Position numbers and translations under genes: made by a program
Part shown: piece after piece, positions 46,500-57,300 of the stretch
Numbering within the stretch: the stretch's first letter is position 1
How the letters are laid out: every line of letters starts with the position of its first letter
Notes under the pieces: model-generated
Database searches by the model: none
Told to the model about the DNA's origin: nothing
The model's input: the letters and a program-made list of their open reading frames with translations, nothing else
Source: Sepiola atlantica
Taxonomy: Eukaryota > Mollusca > Cephalopoda > Sepiida > Sepiolidae
Reading direction: 5' to 3'
Assembly: GCA_963556195.1 (NCBI GenBank)
Contig: OY744520.1
Location: forward strand, 2,582,001 to 2,646,000
Length of the DNA stretch: 64,000 bases

Positions 46500-46960
46500 G
46501 TAGTCAGCGCTAGGTTAGAAAGAGGGTTTAACAAAGCCGTACATATTGACGTTGAAGAACGTTGAGCTGTTGTTCGGCGTGAGTCGTAAAATGACATTCG
46601 GGGTGTTCAAAACCTGGAAGTACATAGTTTCGTACGACCCGGGACATTTGTAAAGGTTTCCAGAAGCATTTTTGCGGATTGCTTCACAAAACTCACCAGA
46701 CTTCGCGTATAAGAGTTTGACAACTATTTGACTAGTTCGCCCTGCCTCAATCCGGTTCGAGCGGCTAATTGGCATGGTCAGGTTAGAAAGCCTTATCTAG
46801 CTAAACGGACTGCTGTCAAGATCGCTCGCTGTTTCTCGGTCGTCCACAGTCACCTTTATTTCATGTCCTTGCTGGGAGCCCTAGTTGCGCAGGCTAAGAG
46901 ACGGGGCGGCGAATCCAACCCTACGCGTCAGCGCTATATCGTGTATTTATCTTGAAGAAC
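46500..46960. other. G+C-richer island, unassigned
   Basis: Distinctly higher G+C than its surroundings. Overlapping frames: 46515-46775 minus (86 codons) and 46728-46955 plus (75 codons). Neither shows a motif I know. A GGTTCGAG block at 46752 recalls a tRNA B-box, but no A-box partner is clear. Possibly part of an unrecognised element. Confidence 0.35.
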
Positions 46961-47571
46961 ATCTCTCATTCTTAAAAAACAACATTTGTTTTTATTTTTA
47001 TAACTAACTAGTCGACACTCTTATCCCAATTTTGCTTGCTATCGGCCCTTAAAGCAATCGGAAAACAGATATACTAAGAGAGGTTAAGCAGGGTTTTACT
47101 AAACCCACCCATTTCGCATTTGATTTAATTATTTTATTTTTCATTATTATTATTTTTATTTATTTCCAATTGTTTTCGGTTTCCTACCCCATCATAATTT
47201 GGGGAATATTTTAAATGTTATATTAAATAAAATGCATAGATCAATGCGGGAATATTTGACTTAGTTTAGCCCATGGGGAAAAGGTAGTATTTTTGTGATT
47301 GTCACTTGTTTATGGAAACAAACTATGGAGACTACCATCGACCTTCTCCCTCTCAAACATTTTGGTTTATATCTCATTCATTTAATGCATTTTGTAGAAA
47401 ACGGATAAATAAAGGCACCTTTTCAGCGACAAGTCCGCTAGCGTCCGGTTGTCAACTTCCTCTTTCCTGTTCAACCGTCGATAAAACCAGTACACCAACG
47501 GAGGTCTTTCTTTACAGACCCTAGCATTTTCATTCGTCTCTTTCAAGACAGCTTATCTGCTACGGCTTACG

Positions 47572-47645
47572 CAGTTCTACCTATCCTTTTAAGGACAAAT
47601 GACTTCAAATATGTATAGCTATTCTACCTGTCCTTTCAAGGACAA
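47572..47645. repeat. Short direct duplication
   Basis: 'ttctacct.tcctttt/caaggacaa' occurs at about 47574 and 47621. Confidence 0.7.
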
Positions 47646-48469
47646 TATCCTTACTATATTATTTGTCATACGACTTATTTTTTCCAGGAAAACGTACCCA
47701 CTACACCTTCAATGTGTTTATTATTCGTTGCGAGACCATTTTCTGTTTAACCTGTCCGGCTGTCATCTAATTAAAACTCGGCCAGCATCGATCGGTAACA
47801 CTCTGCAACAATTAAGTTGTCAGTTTGAACAAACGAACACTGTAATTCAATATTAACTTATTTAATACAACAAATAACACTTGAACATAGATGAAAGAGA
47901 AATAGAAAACTGTAAAGGTTTATTGATTTAAAATTAGGCGTCTGTATAAAAATGACAGAATCCACGAAACTAGAAACCAACAATAAATCGAATAATTAGT
48001 TCATCAGGAAAAACACGGCATATATAAAAGTAGATCAGCGAATATAAGGAGAAAATATTGAAATATAAATTAGTCTGACCAATTAGACTGATGAGCAAAT
48101 TAAAGTTGCACCGCCTCTTATAGCTCAGTTCTTTTTCATTCCCAATGGTGAAAATGTTATAAAAAATAACACAACGTAATGTTTTTTACATAAACATTCA
48201 GAAATGTAAAGTTTAAATAGAAAAAACATAAAAAACAAAACCATTTTAGAAAAAAAATATGTTTTTAGTTACGTTTTAACTCACCGAAAACGACCAAATT
48301 GCTTTCATCGAATGTAGAATTTAACGGAATATTTGCATTCCCCATGACTTCACACACTACTACTACTAATAATAGCAGTTCCGAAATCCCCTGCTTGTGT
48401 TAAGGCGCTAGGTGTATGAGTCTTCAGAGTTAATGCTTTGAGACAATCGCCTGAATTTTAGAATATTGT

Positions 48470-48680
48470 CTCCAAGTCTATTCGACGATGTCATCTCTCC
48501 ACAATTTCGTCAGTATGTTATGTAATCATTTAAGACCCCCATACTATCCTAGTTCTCTTTTTATTGTGTTCAACAGATATTCATAGCACCTGATGTGTTG
48601 CTCAATGGTTTTCCAAACCTCCTCATGTGTAAACCTGCCTCTGTAATTAGATTCCAAGAATTCACATGAAGCATCTTATT
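48470..48680 (-). pseudogene. Unidentified decayed reading frame
   Basis: Minus strand reads CEFLESNYRGRFTHEEVWK, then TIEQHIRCYEYLLNTIKREL, before stops at about 48530. The even mix of charged and aromatic residues looks like true protein. I cannot name the family; a DNA-transposon protein is possible. Confidence 0.35.
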
Positions 48681-49039
48681 CATATTGTTTGTATAATCTT
48701 ACATCACATATGATCTTTAGTGTTTATAATCCTTATTCATAAAAGAAGATTAATTGTGCAAGAGCTGAGTCTGATGTTTATTGTTTCTTCAAAATGGCTT
48801 GAGTTTTGCCTATACAATTCCTGTGAAGAAAATTGGGCGTCTGCATAAAGCCCACTATAATCTTGCCTCAAGAATTCTGGTCTGAATTCTGTCCTCCTCT
48901 TTTGTCGCAGCTATTCGTCATACCTGCAAGATCGCAGGGTCACTCCGAGAGCAACAACTTCAAGTGGTTGCATACAAAGTCGGGAGATGTTTGGCTACGT
49001 TATTTCCACACTCACTGTATTTGAAAAGTGTTGTGGAAT

Positions 49040-49253
49040 GATCCAGATTCACCCATAGTAACAGGATATATCCTTCAGGTCACTATGAAGTCGATACATT
49101 TCCCCTTCATAATGAGAACCGCTTAGCACGTCTGCATAGAGCCAGTAATGCCGACCAACTTATTGTAATTAAGTATTATTAATACAATTCCCATTTCTTT
49201 CAATTCTTGTCTTGGGTTTCTTATTCACTTATTGTTAGTCTTACGATATAATA
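49040..49253 (+). repeat. 5' LTR of Gypsy copy 2
   Basis: Aligns with 53780-53977: 'cactatgaagtcga', 'gagaaccgctta', 'agagccagtaat', 'ttattgtaattaagtatt' and 'cttacgatata'. Start approximate. Confidence 0.7.
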
Positions 49254-49256
49254 AAT

Positions 49257-49266
49257 TGGCGACGAG
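49257..49266 (+). other. Primer-binding site of Gypsy copy 2
   Basis: TGGCGACGAG, an exact match to the complement of an animal tRNA-Ser(GCT) 3' end. Confidence 0.75.
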
Positions 49267-49324
49267 AGATTACGATTTAAAATCTAGTTTGTTAACACAT
49301 AACGAATTGACGATCTTCAATTAG

Positions 49325-50520
49325 AAAAAATGTTTTTTGAACAGTGGATTTACAACTCTCGATGGTAACATTACAAAGACACAAAGAAACGCTTCTCATG
49401 TAAGAACATTTTTTTCTTCCAAAATCAAATTGCCAACCAAATTTTTTGAAAAGATTTGAGATGAAAATATATTTTTGTTTTCATTGTATTTTGACTGTAC
49501 GTATATGTTCTTCCTTTTATAAACGGCTACAGTTGTTGTCTGAGGAAAGTCAAAACAAAATATTTTTTAGAAAATGGTGAAATTGCAACAAACTATAGTC
49601 TAACTTTTTAAACTACATGTAGAACACCAGCAAAGAAATGACAAAAGGTTTGACAAAATGTTGCATTTCATTGTCCAGCGAACACAAGAATTAAAGCAAG
49701 CTTGATTCTCTTTAGCAGATACGGTTGCGAATTCGATTGGAGATTTCACATATGACCAAGATAATGGTTCTATTTTTTCTGTCTACTTTCGGAGGTTTGT
49801 CCGATATTTTCAAGGAAGAATGTTCAGAATGGTCACAATGGAAATAAATTTCGCCTACTTCTTCAAAAATTGAACCCAACTGCAATTATAGGTACTGCAA
49901 CTATATTCTATAAGGGTACTGGGCGAAATTTCATTTGATGAAACTGTGCAATTACTGACAAATGTTTTTGGCGAAAAGTTGTACCTTTTTCAACTTACGT
50001 TGGAAGTGATTAAACCTGCCAATAAGAGACGACGATGATTCTGTTAGCTATGCCAAAATCGTAAATCGAGAGTACAATCAGTTTAAACTGGAAACACTGA
50101 CTGCAGATCGCGATGTCTAATTTTTGTACAGGCCGTAACTGCAAGCAACGGTTCCAAGATAAGGGCGTGAATCGTGACGAAGGTGGAGCAGGACCCGAAT
50201 TTAACGTTGCAAGCGATTATCGATGAATGAAATAGAATCGTAAGCATACGACACTATTCGGCGAAGATTGAAGAAAAAGACGTGATTCAGCTCTGATAGG
50301 CTAGAAGAGATGGTTAAGAAATATACATTTTAAACCTATTCGTCGCTACGCAGAAAGCACATGAGGTGGAACCCCAAAACATGTGGAAACACAGAAAAGC
50401 GAAACCCAGATAGATTTCCTTCATGTTTAAGATTTCATATAAAAGGCAAGTGCCCCTTTAAAAACAAAATTTGTTATTTTTGTGGAAGGTTAGGGCACAT
50501 AATGCCTCTGTGCAGAGCCA
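49325..50520 (+). pseudogene. Gag of Gypsy copy 2 (with capsid region)
   Basis: Starts near FFEQWIYNSRW (49334). The capsid part includes DTVANSIGDFTYDQDNGSIF and SVYFRRF (about 49725-49800). The end carries a knuckle CYFCGRLGHIMPLC (about 50474-50515). Several frameshifts. The capsid stretch has no equivalent in copy 1. Confidence 0.65.
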
Positions 50521-50524
50521 TCAT

Positions 50525-51620
50525 TTAATAAAATTGGTTGATATAAAAATTAACAACAAAAATATTCGTGTTCAGAAAAACAGTGGTAGTAACTTGTTTA
50601 TAATCAGTGAAGACTCCTGGGGAAAAAATGGTAAACCAACATTGGTTCGCAGCGAAAAGGTCGCAAAATGAGTAACTGACCGAAAGCTGAATCTCATAGG
50701 AGAATTTATGCGCAATTTGATTCATTCGGTATCGACTGGATGGCCTTATTTGACTTGTAGGATATACCGTAACTCAGTAGACGCCCCCTCCCCAAACACA
50801 AATAATAACAGTGAAAAACTTAAGAACATCTTGAAAATAGATTTCTCTGAGATATTTTCACAGAGTTTTAACAGATGCAGAAAAAATAAAGTAAAATTGC
50901 AGGTAATGGAAAATGCGACCCCAATATTTAAACCAATATTTATTGTATCCTATGCAACTGTAGAATCGATAGCCCAGGAGCTCGTTCGCCTCAAACAAAT
51001 GGAGATACTTACAAAAATACAAAATTCAAAGTGGGCGTCACTCACGGTATGCATAAAAAAAAAATCTATTCGTGTGTGTTCTAATTTCATAATAGGCCTG
51101 AATATGTGCCTGAAAACGCATGAATATCCATTGTCCAGCGCAAAATACATTTTCCAGTATTTAAATGGCGGAAAAATGTCCCCGAAATTAGATCTCAGAT
51201 GCGTATCTGCAAGTAGAAATCGAGGAAAAGAGTACGAAATTGCATACTATCAATACGCATAGAGGATGTTATTCGTTTAATCGTCTACCTTTCGGAGTGA
51301 AAGTAGCACCAAGTTTGTTCCAAAGAATAATAGATAACATGTTAGCGGGTTTGGATTACGCTATGACGTACTTGGACAATATATTGATCAAGATAGAGAC
51401 CGTTAAAAAACAGATTGAATGAGGTTTAAAAAATGCTGAATATGGGTTTAAGCTCAGCGTGGATGAATGCCAATTTTTATGTCCAAAATAAAATATTTAG
51501 AAGAAATTATAGACGCAAAATGCAAAAGTCACGACCCAGGAAGGTCGAGTGCAGTTCAAAATATGCCTGTCCCGACAAATCTTTCCTAATTGCAAGCATT
51601 TCTAGGTCTTGCTAATTATT
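50525..51620 (+). pseudogene. Protease and RT of Gypsy copy 2
   Basis: The protease position reads NSGSN (catalytic Asp lost). RT pieces: 50708-51262 (IRVCSNFIIGLN), 51240-51422 with GVKVAPSLFQRI, and YLDN at 51368-51379 (second catalytic Asp changed to Asn). Then LGLANYYH just before the (AT)n block. Confidence 0.85.

Positions 51621-51623
<3 letters not shown>

Positions 51624-51688
<65 letters not shown>
51624..51688. repeat. (AT)n microsatellite inside RT
   Basis: Replaces about 20 bp of coding sequence present in copy 1 (between ANYY and MHNLRAPLNE). Confidence 0.97.
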
Positions 51689-51690
<2 letters not shown>

Positions 51691-51788
51691 GGTTTTACGT
51701 TCCCCATTAAACGAATTGTTCAGAAAAAGATTTAAAAAATGGCTATAGACAGAAGATTGCCAGAAGACTTTTAAAAAAGATTAATCGT

Positions 51789-51845
51789 CATAATGTGTTA
51801 GAAAATGTTCTGATGTAACATCAAAACATTTTTTAACACATTATG
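51789..51845. repeat. 28-bp near-perfect palindrome in pol
   Basis: Arms 51789-51816 and 51818-51845 match at 26 of 28 positions around a single A. Copy 1 has only the right-arm sequence at this place. Confidence 0.92.
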
Positions 51846-52540
51846 ATCCGAAATTAGAAAAAGATTTTACTACGGATACGAGTATCTACGGTACCGGAGC
51901 CATACTACTCAATAAAGACAATTTATTGGGCACAAACGTTATTGCTCATGCGAGGAGAGGTTTAATCTCGCCTTAGAAAAACTATAGCCATATCGAGAAG
52001 GAAAGTGTATTGTTAGGACTCCTACCGAAAACGGATTACCTCCCTTCAACCATTTCTGGAGTTAAGAGTTATCACCTTTGAAATTGTCGGTATGCCCGGG
52101 GAGAGAAATAAACAAAGATCACGGCATCAGACGGTGAATATAACAATCGCGCCCAGCTTCAAATTAACTCATTAATTAATTCTGTGTTCAGTTTTAATAG
52201 ATCCGTTAAACGTTTCTCTTGATAGTTCAGCCATTTATTTACAAGTTATTATTTATTATAACCTAAATTACGAGATTATAAAATGTATCCATCATTTTCG
52301 ACATTAACAAATTGACAAATTCATCCATGCATGTAATTTTTTTCACAGACAGATAATCGTCTATTACTTTCGATTTTTGGATCAAAGAAAGGAATCCTAG
52401 ATCATACAGAAAATAGATAACAGCGATAGAGCACTATTTTGTTAAATTATGAGTTCTAAATTAAATATGTCCCTTCAAAGGAGTTAGGCCATGCGGACGG
52501 TTTGTCCCAATTTATTCCGAAATATTATTAACACATGGAA
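51846..52540 (+). pseudogene. RNase H of Gypsy copy 2, interrupted
   Basis: Reads TTDTSIYGTGAILLN, then SHIEKESV, then (after the insertion) IIFDINKLTN and TIFGSKKGI-like text. The frame is broken by the 273-bp insertion and by indels. Confidence 0.75.
52011..52283. mobile_element. Nested solo-LTR-like insertion
   Basis: 273 bp absent from copy 1. It is flanked by TGTAT on both sides (52006-52010 and 52284-52288). It starts TGTTAGGACT and ends TTATAAA; with one base change the end would be the usual CA. Size, start and 5-bp duplication fit a solo LTR of a Gypsy family unlike copies 1-3. Confidence 0.65.
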
Positions 52541-52668
52541 GATACGGTAATCACATCACCCAAAGCTGAAAGTCAAATAAAAGAAGTACTTAATAGCACC
52601 GTAGCGAACTCCCAGTGATTGCACAAGACATACAAATAAAATCCAAAAGTGATAATTTTATTTAAAAC

Positions 52669-53495
52669 ATGATTGATAAAGTGAAGTGCAAACAAAGGGG
52701 AAATATAAAGTCGCCGGTAAGCAATAACTATTCAATTTGTGACAAAATTTTAATGTACGCCGAACGCGTCGTGATCCCAATGGCATTCCAAAAGAGACTG
52801 TTAAAGAATTTTCATTGTGGTCACCCAGGAAATTCCAAAATGAAATCGCTTATGCGTTCATACGTTTATTCGTCAGGTATTAAGACGACAGTTAAAAGCT
52901 GTAGAGGTTGTGCTCTAGCAGCTAAAGCACCACCAATAATGGCAGTATCATGACCGAAAGTGGACACGGCATGGTTTAGACTACATCTAGATTTTACTAG
53001 ATCGTTAAATGGTGAATATTATTTGATTGTGGTGGACGGTTTAACAAACTGGCGAGATATTCTGAAATGCCAACATCTGCCATAACAATGAGATTGTTTG
53101 CATTGACTGTTTGCCAGGTTTGGATTACCTGATTAAATTGTCACAGATAATGGAACCCAATTCACTTCAGGAGAGTTTAACATGTTTTACAAAAACTTTG
53201 GGGTGAAACATATTACTACACCTGTTTACCACCCAAGAAGTAACGGGCAGGGAGAATGGCTTTAGATATTTTCAAAGGGCGTTACAGAGTGACACCGAAC
53301 AGAAACATTCCGGCAAACATGTCACCGGCAGATATGATGTTCGCAAGAAAAATTAAAACAATTTTTGACAAATTGTTGCCAGTGAAGAACAAAAAAACAT
53401 TTTTAAAAAACACGGATGGTAAGACCAGATATTTGAATGTAGGTAAAAAAGAGTGTTATTTTTTAAATTACCGAAAGGATAAAATGTTCTGGTAA
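52669..53495 (+). pseudogene. Integrase of Gypsy copy 2
   Basis: HHCC region CGHPGNSKMKSLMRSYVY and CRGCALAAKAPP at 52810-52935. Catalytic D region DFTRSLNGEYYLIVVDG, then TDNGTQFTSGEF (about 53143-53178). The E motif is damaged (NGQGEW). Closing block MSPADMMFARKIKTIFDKLL as in copy 1. Stops and one-base shifts between pieces. Confidence 0.88.
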
Positions 53496-53779
53496 GACGG
53501 TATTGTCACCAGGAGAATCGGACACCTGATATACATGGTTCAGGGTCCGAAGTCGGAAAACAAGCTACATGTACATCAGTTGGGACGCAGATACGTGGAA
53601 CGACACACCTCACATGATGAACTAATTGAAGTACATTATATGTTTTTTTATGTACCGATTTCTGAAAAGCGTACTACTTCTCCTGCTACTGAAGTAAGAC
53701 ATTCAACGATATAAATTGATATTCAACAGAACGTCTAAAGATTGACCCAAAGAGGAAAATATGTATAACCAGGAAGGAT

Positions 53780-53977
53780 TCGGAATCACCCATACTGACA
53801 TAAAGGATTCGTCATATCACTATGAAGTCGACATTTTTCACTTTCCTAAAGAGAACCGCTTAGGACGTCTGACTAGAGCCAGTAATTACGACCAACCATT
53901 ATTGTAATTAAGTATTCTTAATACATTTCATATTCCTTTCATTTCCTTCTTAGGTGTATTATTCTTACGATATAACA
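53780..53977 (+). repeat. 3' LTR of Gypsy copy 2
   Basis: See 5' LTR; ends ...CGATATAACA. Divergence between the two LTRs is high by eye, so the insertion is much older than copy 1. Confidence 0.7.
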
Positions 53978-54447
53978 AAAATAAATAACATCCACAAGTG
54001 TAACGACACAAAAAGTATTTGTATTCCGACCAGAACTATCTTTGTGAAAACAATGAAGAATTGGTAAGAACGATAGCAGTTTGAAGCCTGAGTCGTCATT
54101 GCTTGTCACAGACACAGGAGCCCGATCAGAGGACGATGGACACTAATTTTGACTCCCTCTGGGTGTAACGCAGAACCCTGTTAGATGCATGTTTACTCTT
54201 ATACTGCTAGACCAAGTAAATTTCACAGGCTACATTTAAAAGAAACTTAAAGACCCCCAACTGAAGTATGAACCAATCTCTCACTTTTGGCTGGACAAGT
54301 AAAACCACTACTGGCTTTAGCGTCCAGTTAGAAAAGTTTCTGGAAATCATAGCTTTACATAAACATATCTATAACGTAGAGCCCCGAACTAACTCGAGTT
54401 GTCGTTGCGTTAATCAATCTTATTGCCAACCTTTATGTTTGCTGTTG

Positions 54448-54477
54448 TGGTCGTTGTTGTTGTTGTTGTTGTTGTTG
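54448..54477. repeat. (GTT)n trinucleotide repeat
   Basis: About nine GTT units. Confidence 0.9.
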
Positions 54478-54575
54478 ATTCTTACCACGGGTTGGTTGAT
54501 ATTATTAGCTTTGTTGTCTGCCATCCGAACGCTATGTATCCACTGTATGCGTGTGTATTTGTGTTCTCCTATGTG

Positions 54576-54577
<2 letters not shown>

Positions 54578-54659
<82 letters not shown>
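54578..54659. repeat. (AT)n microsatellite
   Basis: Pure 82-bp run. The 135-codon frame across it is an artefact. Confidence 0.98.
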
Positions 54660-54661
<2 letters not shown>

Positions 54662-55755
54662 GGGTTGAATCCTAGTTCGTCAGCCACTAATGTGGTACTA
54701 TTGTTCTGATCTAGGCGTTAATCTGGGTTTTTACGGGCCCGGAGATACTGGCCACTTAATATGGTCCGAGTTGGAGTCTAGAACCACGTGGTCGCATGCG
54801 TTCCGTCTCTGCGCTTAAGCTGTGTCTAAGTACCCGCAAAACTTTGATAATGTGCCGCTGATCTTAACTTAGCATAAGTATATATAACTCGCTACTGATA
54901 CTTCTGGCAGAACACCTGTTATGTTGGTACAGGAACGTCAACTTACTTCGGCTGTATTTGATAGAGAGTGGGTCTACTAGCTTACAAATGATCGGATCTA
55001 AAATGTACAAGAGATGGTTGTCGTTAAAAATATACATTTTATGGTGTTATTATGTGAACAGCTAACGTATTTTATCCATTATAGTGGGATACGAAAGAGT
55101 AACTTCTTCCTCGCGTGACAACAGCACGCACAACTAAACGTCTGTAACTCAGATAATCTTACATTCAAAACAGCCATAACTACGCCATATACCATTCCCA
55201 ATTCGCACACACGATCTGGGTGTTTAAACTGTTAAAGTCTGATGGCAGGTGGCGACAACTGTCAACTCAGTCGAATACAGGTGGCTCACATATTGACCCT
55301 TGTGCACTTGTACCCCACAATGAACTTACGATCTGAGCCCCTCTCTCACTTGCTCCTAAGCATGTCATTTCAAATTACATTGGTCGTATGAAGAATATTT
55401 AGCGATATTCAATGTGTCAATTTAAAACAAATAGCGTTTTAAGTTAATTATTCCATAATTTATTCACCTTAACACTACAATTTAAAATAGCTACAATGAA
55501 TGTGAAACGATGAAAAGGTCAAGGTGAGATGTCATCATTCATATCTTGACAGATAGAAAACTAAGTCTACTAGTCAGAGACTCAAATGCGATGTAGTATC
55601 GGCGACAACTACAGTAAGAATCCACTGGAACTCGGTCAAAACGGAAGAGTAATAGGTTGACAAGGCATCTAGGGGGACACGCTGTCACCTGAACTTTCGA
55701 AAGAACTATTGTGAATAATAACTATAATAGCATCTGTAATATTTAAACAAAAATA
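54660..55755. other. No gene seen
   Basis: Somewhat less A+T-rich around 54660-54860, but no frame of 60 codons and no element signature recognised. Confidence 0.5.
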
Positions 55756-55759
55756 TTTA

Positions 55760-56640
55760 AAAGTATTAATAATTCAAAGTGTAATAAGATGATTAATAAT
55801 TACAAAATATAACAATATGATTAATAATTAAAAGTATAATGATATAATTAATACTTCAAAGTATAATAATATGACTAAACCGTTCAAAGTATAATAATAT
55901 AATCAATACGTCAAAGTACAATAATATGATCAATACTTCAAGGTATAATAATATGCTTAATATTCAAAGTATAATTATATGTTTAATAATTCTAAAGTAT
56001 AATAATATGTTCAAGACTTCAAAGTATAATAATATGATTAAAACTCCAAAGTATAATACTATGATTTATACTGCAAAGTATAATAATATGAATAATACTT
56101 CAAAGTATAATAATATGATTACAATTCAAAGTATAATAATATGATTAATACTTCAAAGTATAATAATATGATTTATGCTTCAAAGTATAATAATATGATT
56201 AATACTTCAAAGTATAATAATATGATTACAATTCAAAGTATAATAATATGATCAAGACTTCAAAGTATAATAATATGATTAAAACTCTTAAGTATAATAA
56301 AATGGTTTATACTTCAAAGTGTAATAATATGATTAATATTTCAAAGTATAATAACATGATTAATACTTGAAGGTATGATAACATGATTAATACTTCAAAG
56401 TATAATAATATGATAAATACTTCAAAGTATGATAACATGGTTAATACTTCATAGTACATATAATAATATGATTAATACTTCATAGTATAATAATATGTTT
56501 AATACATAAAAGTATAATAATATGATAAATACTTCAAAGTATAATAAAATGATTAATACTTTAAAGTATAATAATATGATTAATACATAAAAGTATAATA
56601 ATATCTTTAATACCTCATAATATTATAATATGATTACTAA
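55760..56640. repeat. 27-bp satellite array, about 32 units
   Basis: Unit AATACTTCAAAGTATAATA plus ATATGATT, head to tail, degenerate at the edges. Each unit holds the self-complementary ATACTT-CA-AAGTAT. Length variants of 25-29 bp occur. Confidence 0.93.
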
Positions 56641-57070
56641 TACTTTTCTTATTGATACGTCAGTTCCTTCCGATGGTAATTTACCTTTCGACATCTTTTA
56701 AACAATATCAGAATAGAAATATATTTTAATGGAAATGTCAAGAATGTAGCGTATGATGACATCAATAATTGGAATAGCCGTTGGAGCACTACGATTAATT
56801 GGGAAATGTTCAAATAGGCAAATTGGAAGTATCCCGGGCTGTCAATGTTTAAAAGAAAATACAAGATCAGAGGTATACCTCACATATTTACGAAAGTTAT
56901 TTTAATGTAAAATGAGTATAGATTTGCCTATATCCGCATCACCTTACATCTTCTGTGTGTCCAATTTTAGAGGTGGAGATATGTGCATAATTTAACGGAG
57001 TGAAATTTAATATGACCATTTCTGACTTTAAGTTTCTTTGTTAGACCCGGGTTAAAATAAATACATAGTA
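56641..57070. other. No gene seen
   Basis: A 71-codon minus frame (56649-56864) without motif. Confidence 0.5.
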
Positions 57071-57075
57071 GTTAC

Positions 57076-57076
<1 letters not shown>

Positions 57077-57159
<83 letters not shown>

Positions 57160-57210
57160 TATTATAATTATAATTATAATAATGATAGTAATAATAACGA
57201 TAATTATAAT
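57077..57210. repeat. (TAA)n trinucleotide repeat
   Basis: About 83 bp perfect TAA, then impure ATT/ATA. Frames of poly-Ile or poly-Tyr over it are artefacts. Confidence 0.97.
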
Positions 57211-57290
57211 AATAAATGGTAAATAGCTGTTTCGATAAGGCAAAGTTATTTGCAACGGATATCGAAAGAAGCGGCGAACACTGGAAGAAT
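57205..57290. repeat. Dispersed repeat, copy c
   Basis: 'ggtaaatagctgttt.cgata', 'gcaaagttatttgc', 'atcgaaag' and 'acactggaa' parallel copy a at 404-500. Confidence 0.4.
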
Positions 57291-57300
57291 ACCACATGTT

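Larger units (their letters stand above)
49040..53977 (+). mobile_element. Decayed Gypsy element (copy 2), with nested insertions
   Basis: Same family as copy 1: the pol segments align throughout, but with stops and shifts. LTRs are at about 49040-49253 and 53780-53977, with primer site TGGCGACGAG at 49257. It keeps a Gag with capsid-like region. Later events: (AT)n expansion in RT (51624-51688), a palindrome (51789-51845) and a 273-bp insertion in RNase H (52011-52283). Confidence 0.88.

Noticed and set aside
46728..46955. Small host gene in the G+C-rich island
   Set aside because: No motif, opposite-strand frame overlaps, no splice or promoter evidence.
54268..54675. 135-codon frame with a Leu-rich segment
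   Set aside because: The Leu run is a (GTT)n repeat and the C-terminus is (AT)n.
55760..56640. CRISPR-like array
   Set aside because: Whole 27-bp unit is repeated without spacers; ordinary satellite.
57041..57297. Poly-Tyr and poly-Ile frames
   Set aside because: Translations of a (TAA)n repeat.
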